NCBI RefSeq assembly: GCF_017115105.1
Contig: NZ_JABXKH010000178.1
Span: 62,001-126,000 of the forward strand
From: Nostoc sp. NMS2
Lineage (GTDB): Bacteria; Cyanobacteriota; Cyanobacteriia; Cyanobacteriales; Nostocaceae
DNA: 64,000 nt
Direction of reading: 5' to 3'
Below the pieces are notes generated by a model. That model was not told where the DNA came from. It made no database searches and saw only the letters and a program-made list of their open reading frames with translations. Of the stretch, positions 44,678 to 53,838 are shown piece after piece. How positions within the stretch are numbered: the first letter of the stretch is position 1; the number at the start of each line of letters is the position of its first letter. Made by a program: the position numbers and the translations under genes.

Positions 44678-46324
44678 ATGCCGAAAATAAAGTCAAAATC
44701 CAAGACATCTAAAAAGCAGGCTTCTAAGGAAACTTCTACTCTTAGCCTCAAAGAACAGTTAGCCCAAAAACGCAAAGCAGCCCTAGCACGTAAAGAACTC
44801 ACTAGTTTACTCACCACCGCCACTTTTGGCGGTATCTTCATTGGCATTGTGCTTTTTTTCGTAGGTGGAATTAAAGCAGCAGTCCCCGGTGTTTTAGGGA
44901 TAATCATCATCTCCCTTTCTTACAAATACCCGCGCCAAGCGCTATATGCCTTTATCATTTACGTACCTGTTGGGGGTACTATCACCTACTACTTGGGCAG
45001 TAGTCCCATACTCCAATTAGCTAAAGATGCCTTTTATGTTCCAGCGCTAATTGGACTTTGGCAAACTTGTCGAAAGCAGGGATTACCTTTAATCATTCCC
45101 CAAGGCATTAAAATTCCACTTTATATTGTCTTGGGTTGCAGTGTACTAACACTATTATTTGTCAATGGTGGACAGCAGTTTAACCCGCCTAGTGTAGGAC
45201 TATTAGAAAAAGTAGAGAAAGAAATACCTTTAGGTATGGGAATTTTAGGGCTGAAAGTATTTTTAGGCTATGTCCCCCTGATTGGTTGTGCTTACTATCT
45301 AATTCGGGATAAGCGGGATTTTCTCTTTTTATCGCGCCTCCAGATTGTTCTCATACTGTTTTGTTGTGTATTGGGATGTATTCAATACCTCTTACTACTA
45401 ACTGGTATATGTCACGGCACTAGAGGTCTTGAAGGAAATGCCCTATTTGTCACATCACTAGAAGCCCGGTGTTATTTTGGTGGAGCGCTCTTATATAGTC
45501 CCGAAGAAGGAGTAATTCGTCTGCCAGGAACATTTGTAGCCCCTTGGCAATGGGCGTGGTTCTTAATTTCCAGCACCTTTTTTACCTTTGCCACCGGCTT
45601 CACCGACCCGTCTATAATTTGGCGGCTCGTCGGTTTAGGTTCTTTAGTGACAGTCTTTATCAATGCTGTAATTTCTGGACAAAGAATCGCCTTAGCCTTA
45701 GTACCAATTTGCTTCGGGATTTTGCTATTGCTGACTGGTCAAATTGGCAACCTTAAACGATTTATCCCCATAGGTATAGGACTGGCTATAGTTTTAGGAA
45801 TTGTGATGGTAACTAACCCTACCGTCGTCCAAGAGAGAACCGAGAGCTTTACCAGTCGCTGGGACGCTTCACCACCTCAAGATTTTATCGTCCAGCAATT
45901 TGAAGAGAATTGGAAAAACGTAGATGGGCCTTTAGGAAGTGGCTTAGGTCGAGCAACTAACTCTGCTCGTGCAATGGGTAAAACTAAGCTGGTGGAAACC
46001 TACTACCCCAAATTACTTTATGAAGTTGGAATTCTTGGAGTACTAGCTTTTTTGGGTTTGGTAACAACTTTAACAATTATTGCCTTTAAAACCTATCGTT
46101 CCATAAAGAACCGTAATTTCCGCAGTTACGGAGCAGCTTTATGGGTGTTTATATTGTTTATTAGCTACAACACCTACTACTATCCTCTAGATGTTGACCC
46201 GGTTGCTGTCTATTATTGGTTTTTTGCGGGAGTTCTTTTTAAACTACCAGAACTAGAGAAACAAGATATAGAAGATGCCAACCCTGAGCAAAAAAACAAG
46301 AGAAAACGTCTAAAAACAATTTAA
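44678..46324 (+). CDS. hpsL: O-antigen-ligase-like protein HpsL
   Basis: About 548 residues from the ATG at 44678. A basic N-terminus (KIKSKSKTSKKQASKETS then LSLKEQLAQKRKAALARKEL) is followed by roughly 10-12 membrane helices and a large periplasmic loop (about residues 280-300). The sequence SLKEQLAQKRK...FGGIF.GIVLFFVGGIKAAV and the end YNTYYYPLDVDPVAVYYWFF match my recollection of HpsL, an O-antigen ligase/Wzy-like protein linked to hormogonium polysaccharide in Nostoc. It would act at the inner membrane on polysaccharide chain assembly. The GT4 gene follows 12 bp downstream. The name is from sequence recognition and was not tested by alignment. Confidence 0.8.
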   Translation: MPKIKSKSKTSKKQASKETSTLSLKEQLAQKRKAALARKELTSLLTTATFGGIFIGIVLFFVGGIKAAVPGVLGIIIISLSYKYPRQALYAFIIYVPVGGTITYYLGSSPILQLAKDAFYVPALIGLWQTCRKQGLPLIIPQGIKIPLYIVLGCSVLTLLFVNGGQQFNPPSVGLLEKVEKEIPLGMGILGLKVFLGYVPLIGCAYYLIRDKRDFLFLSRLQIVLILFCCVLGCIQYLLLLTGICHGTRGLEGNALFVTSLEARCYFGGALLYSPEEGVIRLPGTFVAPWQWAWFLISSTFFTFATGFTDPSIIWRLVGLGSLVTVFINAVISGQRIALALVPICFGILLLLTGQIGNLKRFIPIGIGLAIVLGIVMVTNPTVVQERTESFTSRWDASPPQDFIVQQFEENWKNVDGPLGSGLGRATNSARAMGKTKLVETYYPKLLYEVGILGVLAFLGLVTTLTIIAFKTYRSIKNRNFRSYGAALWVFILFISYNTYYYPLDVDPVAVYYWFFAGVLFKLPELEKQDIEDANPEQKNKRKRLKTI

Positions 46325-46335
46325 ATGAAATAAAA

Positions 46336-47484
46336 ATGGCAAAAGTTATTATATGTGGTCAAAAACACCTTAGCATTCCAAACCTACCTCGAAATTCTCG
46401 GCATACACTCATCCACCCCAAGTCTTTCCCCACAGGCAGATATCCTATAGAAAAAATTTGGTATCCTTTAGCCAGTTTTATGGCTTGGCAACCTGTATGG
46501 CAAAGATACCAAGCAATTCATTCTTTCAACAGAATTTTATACACAAATAAACCTTGGTTTCTCACCTTTGAGGATCATCGTATTTTATATAGAAATCCTC
46601 ACAATCAAGTTGAAGCGGCAATTTATGAGTTATTAAATAATCGATTAGCACTAGACAATTGTCAAAAAATTATTGCAATTTCTGATTATGCCAAGTTGAG
46701 ATTAATCAAGCGAATAGAAGGTTGGAAAATAGAAGAAAAAGTAAGTAAGAAAGTGGATGTTATTCATCCAAACTTCCCAATAAAAGTTAAGCAATCGAAA
46801 CTTTATCAAGAACAACAAAATCTCCAGCTTGTATTTATCGGAAATCACATTGCCCGTAAAGGTGGAGTTGTTGCTTTAAGACTAGCCAAAAAAGCTGAAA
46901 AACTAGGTTTGCCTATTACTGTACATATAATATCGGGACTGGAACATGGTTCGGGAGTTCCAACTGATTTCCCTGACCGCAGTAGATATGTAGAAGATTT
47001 AAAGTTACTAAAGTTAAATAACGTTGTTTTCCATAGAAATATTCCTAATGACAAAGTTATTGAGCTATTATCGCAAAGCCATTTTCAATTAATGGCGACA
47101 TTACATGATACTTATGGCTATAGTATCATCGAAGGTTTTTCTGTTGCAACTCCTGCAATTACGACAAATGTATGCGCCTTACCAGAGTTTGTTCGTAATG
47201 GTGAAAATGGCTATATTTTAGAGTTACCAATTAATGAAATTAGGCACTGGAGCAATTGGCTACATGGAGATAAAACTAAAACTGATGAATATTGGGAAAT
47301 TGTCGATAGTACTTATGACTATTTAGCAGAACAAGCATTGCAACAAATCATGCAATTTCTTGATAGAAGTGATAAGCGAGAACATTACGAATTTTTAAGT
47401 GCAGGAGCATTAGCTCAGGCGCAACTTGTACATAACTCCGAAAAGCAAAATGAGTTATTTGATAATCTCTATGCAGCAGTGTGA
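46336..47484 (+). CDS. GT4-type glycosyltransferase in the hps-like cluster
   Basis: A 382-residue GT-B glycosyltransferase. QLVFIGNHIARKGGVVALRL (about residues 158-177) is the start of the donor domain, and ATLHDTYGYSIIEGFSVATPAITTNVCALPEFV (about 254-286) is the retaining GT4 signature with the E-x7-E motif. The N-terminal half begins AKVIICGQKHLSIPNLP. It starts 12 bp after hpsL, so the pair is translationally close. Probable role: adding a sugar to the exported polysaccharide; donor and acceptor are not predictable. A 147-bp MITE separates it from the next gene. Confidence 0.82.
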   Translation: MAKVIICGQKHLSIPNLPRNSRHTLIHPKSFPTGRYPIEKIWYPLASFMAWQPVWQRYQAIHSFNRILYTNKPWFLTFEDHRILYRNPHNQVEAAIYELLNNRLALDNCQKIIAISDYAKLRLIKRIEGWKIEEKVSKKVDVIHPNFPIKVKQSKLYQEQQNLQLVFIGNHIARKGGVVALRLAKKAEKLGLPITVHIISGLEHGSGVPTDFPDRSRYVEDLKLLKLNNVVFHRNIPNDKVIELLSQSHFQLMATLHDTYGYSIIEGFSVATPAITTNVCALPEFVRNGENGYILELPINEIRHWSNWLHGDKTKTDEYWEIVDSTYDYLAEQALQQIMQFLDRSDKREHYEFLSAGALAQAQLVHNSEKQNELFDNLYAAV

Positions 47485-47532
47485 ATCTTGAGTTTTCAGA
47501 TGTGCAGAAAAATCAATAAAGACCTAACTCCC

Positions 47533-47679
47533 CTAGTGCGTGTTTTCAAAGTCTTAGATCCCCCTAAATCCCCCTTAAAAAGGGGGACTTTAAGAGACTC
47601 TTTGCCCCCCTTTTTTAGGGGGGTTGAGGGGATCTAAAAAGTTAGGAGGCTAAACGAGCAGTTTGAAAACACGCCCTAG
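47533..47679. mobile_element. MITE within the polysaccharide cluster
   Basis: Inverted ends CTAGTGCGTGTTTTCAAA and TTTGAAAACACGCCCTAG pair over 18 bp with one mismatch. The interior is a C-run/G-run repeat (CCCCCTTAAAAAGGGGG). CTAG at both borders may be the duplicated target. There is no ORF inside. Confidence 0.8.
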
Positions 47680-47794
47680 CCCCTTCCCTAGTAGGGAAGG
47701 GGGAAAATTCAAGGCAATAATAGCTTAGTGAAGTTAATGAAAATTAATTTGTATAAGGCTATTATCAAAGTAGAAAAATTACTTAATAAAAATC

Positions 47795-48775
47795 ATGAAT
47801 AATTGGCCATTAATTACTGTCGTTATCCCGACTTATGGTAGAGAGGAAGCGCTACGAGATAGTATTGTAGATGTCCTGAAACAGGATTATCCAAATTTTG
47901 AAGTTTTAGTTGTAGACCAAACCCCAACGCACCAACCAGAAATTCAAGCCTACCTAGAAGAGATGGCAGGGGTGGGTAAAATTAAATGGTTGCGATTAAA
48001 TTGGGCAAGTTTGCCAGGGGCGCGAAATTATGCTGTGCGGCGGGCTTCTGGTGAAATAATATTATTTATTGATGATGATGTTCAGCTAACCCCAGAATTG
48101 TTATCAGCCCATGCGAAAAATTATTTGCAAAACCCAGAAGTGGGGGCTGTCGCCGGACGGGTGTTTGACAGAATGAAATTAGGTGATTCTGGAGGAGATT
48201 TAGAGATTGAATATCTGCCTCCCGAAGCTATGGACCCAGGAATTGCTTGGTATCATATTGATTTAGTACATACCATCAAACCTCAGCAAGTGCTGACAAC
48301 GAGAGGTTGTAATATGTCATTTCGCCGCGAAATCTTTACTAAGTACGGGCTGAGGTTTGATGAGAGGTTTCGCGGTAGTGCGGTGCGCGAAGAGTCAGAT
48401 TTTTGTTTACGGGTACGAAAGACGGGATATAAGATTTGGTACGATCCAGAAGCTCATTTGGTGCATTTAGGCGAAGAAACAGGGGGTTGTCATGATATTA
48501 GTATGCGATCGCTAAAATATCAACTCACTTTCTACCACAACCATTTCCTACTAGGGCTGAAAAACCTGACTGTGACTCAAGCTTTACGCCTATACGGCCG
48601 TTTATTTGACTGTCACGTTCTGGGACGACCACCTTGCCATAAAAGCGGTTCCCCCATCAAAATTGCCACTCGCGCTATTTTCTACACTTTGGGTTTTTTC
48701 AAAGCCTTGGGTAGTGTCATCCAATCACTATGGAACGATGGTCAAATTTACAGTCGATTGGATGAACAAGTCTAG
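47795..48775 (+). CDS. hpsN: Family-2 glycosyltransferase, HpsN-like
   Basis: A 326-residue GT-A enzyme. ITVVIPTYGREEALRDSIVD opens the fold; ASGEIILFIDDDVQLTPELL (about residues 86-105) carries the metal-binding Asp triad; TTRGCNMSFRREIF and RGSAVREESDFCLRVRKTGY hold the acceptor and catalytic region. No membrane domain is present, so it acts on the cytoplasmic face. Order and sequence agree with hpsN of hormogonium polysaccharide loci. It is the first gene after the MITE, with its own AT-rich leader. The gene name is based on recognition and synteny, so take it as probable. Confidence 0.75.
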   Translation: MNNWPLITVVIPTYGREEALRDSIVDVLKQDYPNFEVLVVDQTPTHQPEIQAYLEEMAGVGKIKWLRLNWASLPGARNYAVRRASGEIILFIDDDVQLTPELLSAHAKNYLQNPEVGAVAGRVFDRMKLGDSGGDLEIEYLPPEAMDPGIAWYHIDLVHTIKPQQVLTTRGCNMSFRREIFTKYGLRFDERFRGSAVREESDFCLRVRKTGYKIWYDPEAHLVHLGEETGGCHDISMRSLKYQLTFYHNHFLLGLKNLTVTQALRLYGRLFDCHVLGRPPCHKSGSPIKIATRAIFYTLGFFKALGSVIQSLWNDGQIYSRLDEQV

Positions 48776-48882
48776 GCATTAGTCATTTGTCATTGGTCAC
48801 TTGTACTGAGCGACTTGTGCCGAGCGAAGTCGAGGTAAGTCGAAGTATTGGTCATTAGTGAATAACAAAGGATAAATGAAAA

Positions 48883-50058
48883 ATGAAAATCTTAGTTGCT
48901 AGCCACACTTATATCGTAGACCTCAACTGTGAGAAATTACGCGCTTTATCTCAACTAGAATCGGGAGTTGAAGTGACAGTTGTAGTCCCAAAACGTTGGA
49001 AACCAGGCGGTGTACAAAACAGAATTATTGAAACTGAATACCGTGATGAAGGTAAATTTAGAATAGTTCCTGTTTCTAACTTTAGTCAAAATCATCAGGG
49101 ACTCCTTACCTTTGGCGCTGATTTGATATCTTTGTTAAAAGAATTTCGTCCCCAAATCATCCAAGTTGAACAAGGGTCTAGGGGACTAGCTTATACTCAG
49201 ATGATTGTCTTAAATCAGCTATTAGGAATCAAGGCAAAAAATGTATTTTTTACCTGGTGGAATTTACCATATAATCTGAAATTACCAGTTGCTTTGTTAG
49301 AAAAATATAACCTCAATCACAGCCACGGCATTATTTCTGGCAATCAAGATGGGGCAGAAGTTTTGCGACAACGAGGATATAAAGGGGCAATTAAAGTCAT
49401 GCCACAACTGGGTGTAGATGAAAGTTTATTTACTCCCAAAGCTCAACCAGAGTTAGCAGCTAAGTTTGGCATTAACAAAGAAGACTTTGTGGTAGGTTTC
49501 GTTGGGCGATTTGTGCAAGAAAAGGGTTTATTAACGCTTTTACAAGCCTTAATTACATTGAAAGATAAACCTTGGAAATTACTGCTATTGGGACGAGGAG
49601 AGTTACAAAGCGAATTAATCAAAATCGCGGCAGAAAATGATATTCAAGAACGGTTAATTTTAATAGAAAGTGTTCCTCATGACGAGGTTGCAAATTATAT
49701 CAATTTAATGAGTACTTTAGTATTGCCTTCAGAAACAACTTATAAGTTCAAAACCTTAACTTCTGCTGGCTGGAAAGAGCAATTTGGTCATGTGCTAATT
49801 GAAGCGATGGCTTGCCAAGTACCTGTGATTGGTTCCGATTCTGGTGAAATTCCCTATGTAATTGGTGATGCTGGTTTAGTATTTCCTGAAGGTGATGTTC
49901 AAGCTCTTGCTAATTGCTTAGTTCAATTAATGGATAAACCAGATTTTGCTCACACTCTGGGTGAAATGGGTTATCAAAAAGCAATGATTAAATATACAAA
50001 TAAAGCTTTGGCTAAACAGCAATTAGAATTTTATCAAGAATTGGTTAATAGTCATTGA
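48883..50058 (+). CDS. hpsO: GT4 glycosyltransferase, HpsO-like
   Basis: A 391-residue GT-B enzyme. MKILVASHTYIVDLNCEKLR starts the acceptor domain; VVGFVGRFVQEKGLLTLLQAL (about residues 203-223) starts the donor domain; EQFGHVLIEAMACQVPVIGSDSGEIPYVIGDAG (about 298-330) is the GT4 signature. The acceptor domain's long GTWN-free linker and position between a GT2 and a second GT4 agree with hpsO. The 107-bp gap before it holds a TACTGAGCGNAGTCGAAGTA-type repeat. The specific sugar is unknown. Confidence 0.75.
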   Translation: MKILVASHTYIVDLNCEKLRALSQLESGVEVTVVVPKRWKPGGVQNRIIETEYRDEGKFRIVPVSNFSQNHQGLLTFGADLISLLKEFRPQIIQVEQGSRGLAYTQMIVLNQLLGIKAKNVFFTWWNLPYNLKLPVALLEKYNLNHSHGIISGNQDGAEVLRQRGYKGAIKVMPQLGVDESLFTPKAQPELAAKFGINKEDFVVGFVGRFVQEKGLLTLLQALITLKDKPWKLLLLGRGELQSELIKIAAENDIQERLILIESVPHDEVANYINLMSTLVLPSETTYKFKTLTSAGWKEQFGHVLIEAMACQVPVIGSDSGEIPYVIGDAGLVFPEGDVQALANCLVQLMDKPDFAHTLGEMGYQKAMIKYTNKALAKQQLEFYQELVNSH

Positions 50059-50167
50059 TAGGATGTTTTAAAAGTCTAATTTATTACTAGCCCTGGCGAC
50101 TAGAAGTCGCGGCTACACAGACAAAACCCACCTCCGTGGGTTAAAATCCCTTGATTAATGACAAAAA

Positions 50168-51340
50168 ATGAAAATATTACAAATTGTCCCCTCAATTTCT
50201 CTAATTTACGGCGGGCCTAGTCAAATGGTACTAGGGTTAGCTCCGGCATTGGTAAAAGAGGGAGTAGAAGTTACAATTCTGACAACTGATAGTAATGGCG
50301 ATAATGGTCAAACACCTTTGGATGTTCCTTTAAATCGCCCAATTAAACAAGATGGTTATGAAATAATTTACTTTCGTTGTGCGCCGTTTCGTCGCTACAA
50401 GTTTTCTCTAGATTTACTAAACTGGCTAAAACTTCATGCTCACGAGTTTGATATAGCACATATTCATGCTCTATTCTCCCCAATAATTAGTGCTGCTGCT
50501 ATTGTGTGTCGTCAGCAAAAGCTACCTTATATTTTCCGTCCTTTGGGTACTCTCGATCCGGCTGATTTACAGAAGAAAAAACAATTAAAACAGCTTTATG
50601 TTGCAATTATAGAACGTCAAAATTTAGCTGGTGCGGCAGCTATTCATTTTACCAGCGCTCAAGAAGCTAAAATATCAGAACGATTTGGAGTATCTACACC
50701 AGATTTGGTGATTCCATTGGGTGTGATTCCCCGTCAATCTTCTATTAAAAATGTATGTAGTCAGTTAGAAATACCAAAGGATGTACCGTTGGTACTATTT
50801 ATGTCACGAATTGACCCAAAAAAGGGGTTAAATTTGTTGATTCCGGCGCTAGAGAAACTGTTAACGGTTGGTTACAAGTTTCATTTTGTCTTAGCTGGGA
50901 CAAATCCTCAAGATCCAGATTACGAACAAAAGATAATATCCCAAATTCAAAATTCACCACTGCGATCGCACACTACAATTACTGGCTTTGTGACTGGTGA
51001 ACTCAAAGTTAGTTTACTACAAGCTGCTGATTTATTTGTCTTACCTTCATACTACGAAAATTTTGGGATTGCTGTAGCTGAAGCGATGGTTGCAGGTGTA
51101 CCTGTAGTCATTTCTGACCAAGTACATATTTGTCAACAAATACGTGATAGTCAGTCGGGTTGGGTAGGCGCAACAGATGTGCAAGCACTGGTAGAGTTAC
51201 TACAAGAAGCTTTGCAAAATCCCGCAGAACGCCAGCGACGGGGATTAAACGCCCAAAAATATGCATTGGAGAATTTTAGCTGGGATGCGATCGCAAAGCA
51301 AACAATCCAAGCGTACCAAAAAATTCTGGCGAAGGAATGA
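50168..51340 (+). CDS. hpsP: GT4 glycosyltransferase, HpsP-like
   Basis: A 390-residue GT-B enzyme. MKILQIVPSISLIYGGPSQM is the typical acceptor-domain start with a Gly-Gly-Pro loop. LVLFMSRIDPKKGLNLLIPA (about residues 210-229) starts the donor domain. YYENFGIAVAEAMVAGVPVVIS (about 295-316) is the GT4 signature. It is the last gene of the cluster, ending 3 bp before a convergent membrane-protein gene. The gene name rests on recognition and gene order. Confidence 0.75.
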   Translation: MKILQIVPSISLIYGGPSQMVLGLAPALVKEGVEVTILTTDSNGDNGQTPLDVPLNRPIKQDGYEIIYFRCAPFRRYKFSLDLLNWLKLHAHEFDIAHIHALFSPIISAAAIVCRQQKLPYIFRPLGTLDPADLQKKKQLKQLYVAIIERQNLAGAAAIHFTSAQEAKISERFGVSTPDLVIPLGVIPRQSSIKNVCSQLEIPKDVPLVLFMSRIDPKKGLNLLIPALEKLLTVGYKFHFVLAGTNPQDPDYEQKIISQIQNSPLRSHTTITGFVTGELKVSLLQAADLFVLPSYYENFGIAVAEAMVAGVPVVISDQVHICQQIRDSQSGWVGATDVQALVELLQEALQNPAERQRRGLNAQKYALENFSWDAIAKQTIQAYQKILAKE

Positions 51341-51342
51341 AT

Positions 51343-52056
51343 TTAACCCAACGCAGACAACAGCAGTTTTTGCCAAATAGGTGCTAGAACTGCTTTGACA
51401 ACGATATCCGCAATCACAAAACCAATCCCAATTAACATATAAGTTTTCGGAAAGGAAGACTTCGGAACTTCGCCTCTGATGCGAGTTATTAAATTTAATC
51501 CTAAAGCAGCTAAAGCTACCCCAGTGGCGATAAATCCGATGATTCGCAGAAGTGACCAAGGATACCATCCTAAAATAGCTGCTAACCAAGGTTTAGCACT
51601 AACTTTTACCAGTTCTGCAACATAAAAATTCATGTAGTTCAGCATCCAAGTGCCGAATATCAATGCCGCACTACTTAAGGTGACAACGCAGAGAATACAA
51701 AAAATTCCGTATTGCAATAAATGGTCTGGTAAAAATAAACGGATTGTTCCTTCCATACCTTCTCCCGTGCGAATCCAGTGGAACATCTCTGTAGTGTATG
51801 ACTGTCCACGGAGAATGACTTTTGCTGCTGTTTGTGGTGCGATTGTTGTTGCTACAATTACAGCAATACTCTGCAAAACTCCCCACAGTAACATCCACCA
51901 AAAAGCACTTTTATATTGTTGACGACGTATTTGTAAAAAGAAAATGGGATAGGGAACAGTAGTACCTAAAATCGGCATTAACCAAGGAACTCCAAAAACA
52001 AAACTTGCAGTTGTGCTGAGGATAACACCAATAACCAAAAAGATTACTATCATCAT
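51343..52056 (-). CDS. Polytopic membrane protein of unknown function
   Basis: About 237 residues from the ATG at 52056; a TTG five codons upstream is possible. It has about six hydrophobic segments, including IVIFLVIGVILSTTASFVFG, FWWMLLWGVLQSIAVIVATT, LLQYGIFCILCVVTLSSAAL, PWSLLRIIGFIATGVALAAL and TYMLIGIGFVIADIVVKAVL. Between helices 2 and 3 an extended loop carries RGQSYTTEMFHWIRTGEGMEG. I recognise no family with confidence; it resembles Yip1-like or YIP/DUF membrane proteins only in layout. It converges with hpsP with almost no gap. Confidence 0.65.
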   Translation of the reverse strand: MMIVIFLVIGVILSTTASFVFGVPWLMPILGTTVPYPIFFLQIRRQQYKSAFWWMLLWGVLQSIAVIVATTIAPQTAAKVILRGQSYTTEMFHWIRTGEGMEGTIRLFLPDHLLQYGIFCILCVVTLSSAALIFGTWMLNYMNFYVAELVKVSAKPWLAAILGWYPWSLLRIIGFIATGVALAALGLNLITRIRGEVPKSSFPKTYMLIGIGFVIADIVVKAVLAPIWQKLLLSALG

Positions 52057-52071
52057 TAATTCAAAATTCAA

Positions 52072-52490
52072 AAATAATAAACATATTTGTAGTCTTTATT
52101 CTCATTACTTGCTTTGTGACAATTAAATTTGTCATAGCTTATAAATTTCTCATAATATTGCATCTATGCGAAGAAAATTTATCGTAATTTTGCAATAATA
52201 TGGAAATATGGCACCTCAATAAGCCTATACGTGCATTAGCTTGTAGTCAGCTATTGCCCTGATGCTTGCAATCCTCTATGTAAAGAAAAACCTGTAGGGA
52301 AAAAATAATAACTTCAAGCATATATTTGTACTTTAGTCAATAGTTCTTACCTCCTTTTTATCCCTTATCTGAGAGTGTTGACAACTTAAAATTTTGTTTC
52401 AAACCGCTAAACTCCGATTGGGAAATCGGGGTTTTATGTCATGATGGCATACTAGAATATATATGCCTTTCTAACTACAGGGAATCTCAC
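52072..52490. promoter_or_regulatory. Leader of the peroxiredoxin gene with hairpin
   Basis: Between divergent genes. AAACTCCGATT and AATCGGGGTTTT (52409-52435) form a stem with T-tail on the plus strand, 55 bp before the peroxiredoxin start. GGCATA...TATGCC (52446-52467) is a second inverted repeat. If transcription starts upstream of the hairpin, attenuation is possible; otherwise the promoter lies after it. Confidence 0.45.
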
Positions 52491-53129
52491 ATGGCTCTCC
52501 GTCTAGGTGACACAGTACCCAACTTTACGCAAGCCTCAACACACGGCGACATCGATTTTTACCAATGGGCAGGTGACAGCTGGGTTGTGCTGTTCTCTCA
52601 CCCTGCTGATTTTACACCTGTTTGTACAACAGAACTTGGCACAGTTGCCAAGCTAAAACCAGAATTTGACAAGCGCAATGTCAAAGCGATCGCACTCAGC
52701 GTTGATGATGTAGAATCTCACAAAGGCTGGGTGGGAGACATTGAAGAAACACAAAGCACCACCCTTAACTACCCAATTTTGGCGGATGCGGATCGGAAGG
52801 TTGCTGACCTTTACGACATGATCCACCCCAATGCTAATGCAGCTGTGACAGTGCGATCGGTTTTCGTGATTGACCCCAATAAGAAACTCCGTCTCTCTTT
52901 CACCTATCCCCCCAGCACGGGACGCAACTTTGATGAACTTTTGCGAGTGATTGATTCTCTGCAATTGACTGATAACTACAGCGTGGCGACACCAGCTGAC
53001 TGGAAAGATGGAGAGGATGTTGTAATTGTCCCCTCACTCAAAGATCCAGAAGTACTTAAACAGAAATTCCCCAAAGGTTACGAGGAAATCAAACCCTATC
53101 TGCGGCTAACTCCTCAGCCTAACAAGTAA
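52491..53129 (+). CDS. 1-Cys peroxiredoxin (Prx6 family)
   Basis: A 212-residue thiol peroxidase that reduces hydrogen peroxide and organic peroxides. The peroxidatic cysteine lies in SHPADFTPVCTTELGTV (about residue 47). The conserved LSVDDVESHKGWV and the C-terminal dimerisation part with GRNFDELLRVIDSLQLTDNY through VPSLKDPEVLKQKFPKGYEE are typical of the Prx6 class. No second (resolving) cysteine is present, which fits the 1-Cys mechanism. It is monocistronic, with a strong terminator directly after. Confidence 0.94.
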   Translation: MALRLGDTVPNFTQASTHGDIDFYQWAGDSWVVLFSHPADFTPVCTTELGTVAKLKPEFDKRNVKAIALSVDDVESHKGWVGDIEETQSTTLNYPILADADRKVADLYDMIHPNANAAVTVRSVFVIDPNKKLRLSFTYPPSTGRNFDELLRVIDSLQLTDNYSVATPADWKDGEDVVIVPSLKDPEVLKQKFPKGYEEIKPYLRLTPQPNK

Positions 53130-53153
53130 ATCTGAAAATGATTTCGGATAAAA

Positions 53154-53191
53154 AAACAAAGACGCAAAGTTATATCTTTGCGTCTTTGTTT
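53154..53191 (+). terminator. Strong terminator after the peroxiredoxin gene
   Basis: AAACAAAGACGCAAAG pairs perfectly with CTTTGCGTCTTTGTTT around a TTATAT loop. Upstream A-run and downstream T-rich tail would allow activity in both directions. Confidence 0.9.
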
Positions 53192-53245
53192 ATTTGGGTG
53201 AGAATATAGTCAGTGGGCTAGCATCCGAACCTGGAGGAAATCCCT

Positions 53246-53830
53246 ATGTTCTCATCCCCTTTGGTTTTGCAAATTCCGTCATCAATGCAAATGACAGACG
53301 AACAATTTTTTGAATTCTGTCAGGTAAATCGTGATTTACGTATTGAACGAAATAAATTTGGAGAATTGGTAATTATGCCTCCTACTGGTTCAGAGACAGG
53401 AAACCGAGAAGGTAATATATTTGGGCCGTTGTGGGTTTGGTCGGAACAAGATGGTACAGGTATAACTTTTAGCTCTAGTACCGGATTTAAGTTATCAACA
53501 GGTGCAGAACGCTCTCCAGATGCCTCCTGGATTAAATTAGAACGGTGGAATACTCTATCTCCAGAACAACAGCGAAAGTTTGCTCCCATTTGTCCAGATT
53601 TTGTAGTCGAACTCAAATCTCCTAGTGACAACCTCCAGACTTTGAAGGAAAAAATGGAGGAATATATGAATGAGCCAGGAATACAGTTAGGCTGGTTAAT
53701 TGACCGTAAGCAGCGTAAAGTTTATATTTATCGTCCTGGATTGCCAGAGGAATGTTTGGATAATCCTACTAACGTTAGCGGCGAGTCGGTATTACCTGGG
53801 TTCATTTTGAATATGAGTAAAGTTTGGTAA
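53246..53830 (+). CDS. Uma2-family (DUF820) endonuclease-like protein
   Basis: A 194-residue PD-(D/E)XK-fold protein of a family greatly expanded in cyanobacteria. Features are MTDEQFFEFCQVNRDLRIE, the LVIMPPTGSETGNREGNI block, the metal-binding SPDASWIK and FVVELKSPSDNL (Asp and Glu-x-Lys), and YMNEPGIQLGWLIDRKQRKVYIY. The GGAGG ribosome-binding site fixes the start. The biological role of Uma2 proteins is not settled; they are named after a proposed nuclease fold. It ends 8 bp before the convergent histidine kinase gene. Confidence 0.9.
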   Translation: MFSSPLVLQIPSSMQMTDEQFFEFCQVNRDLRIERNKFGELVIMPPTGSETGNREGNIFGPLWVWSEQDGTGITFSSSTGFKLSTGAERSPDASWIKLERWNTLSPEQQRKFAPICPDFVVELKSPSDNLQTLKEKMEEYMNEPGIQLGWLIDRKQRKVYIYRPGLPEECLDNPTNVSGESVLPGFILNMSKVW

Positions 53831-53838
53831 GATAAGTT

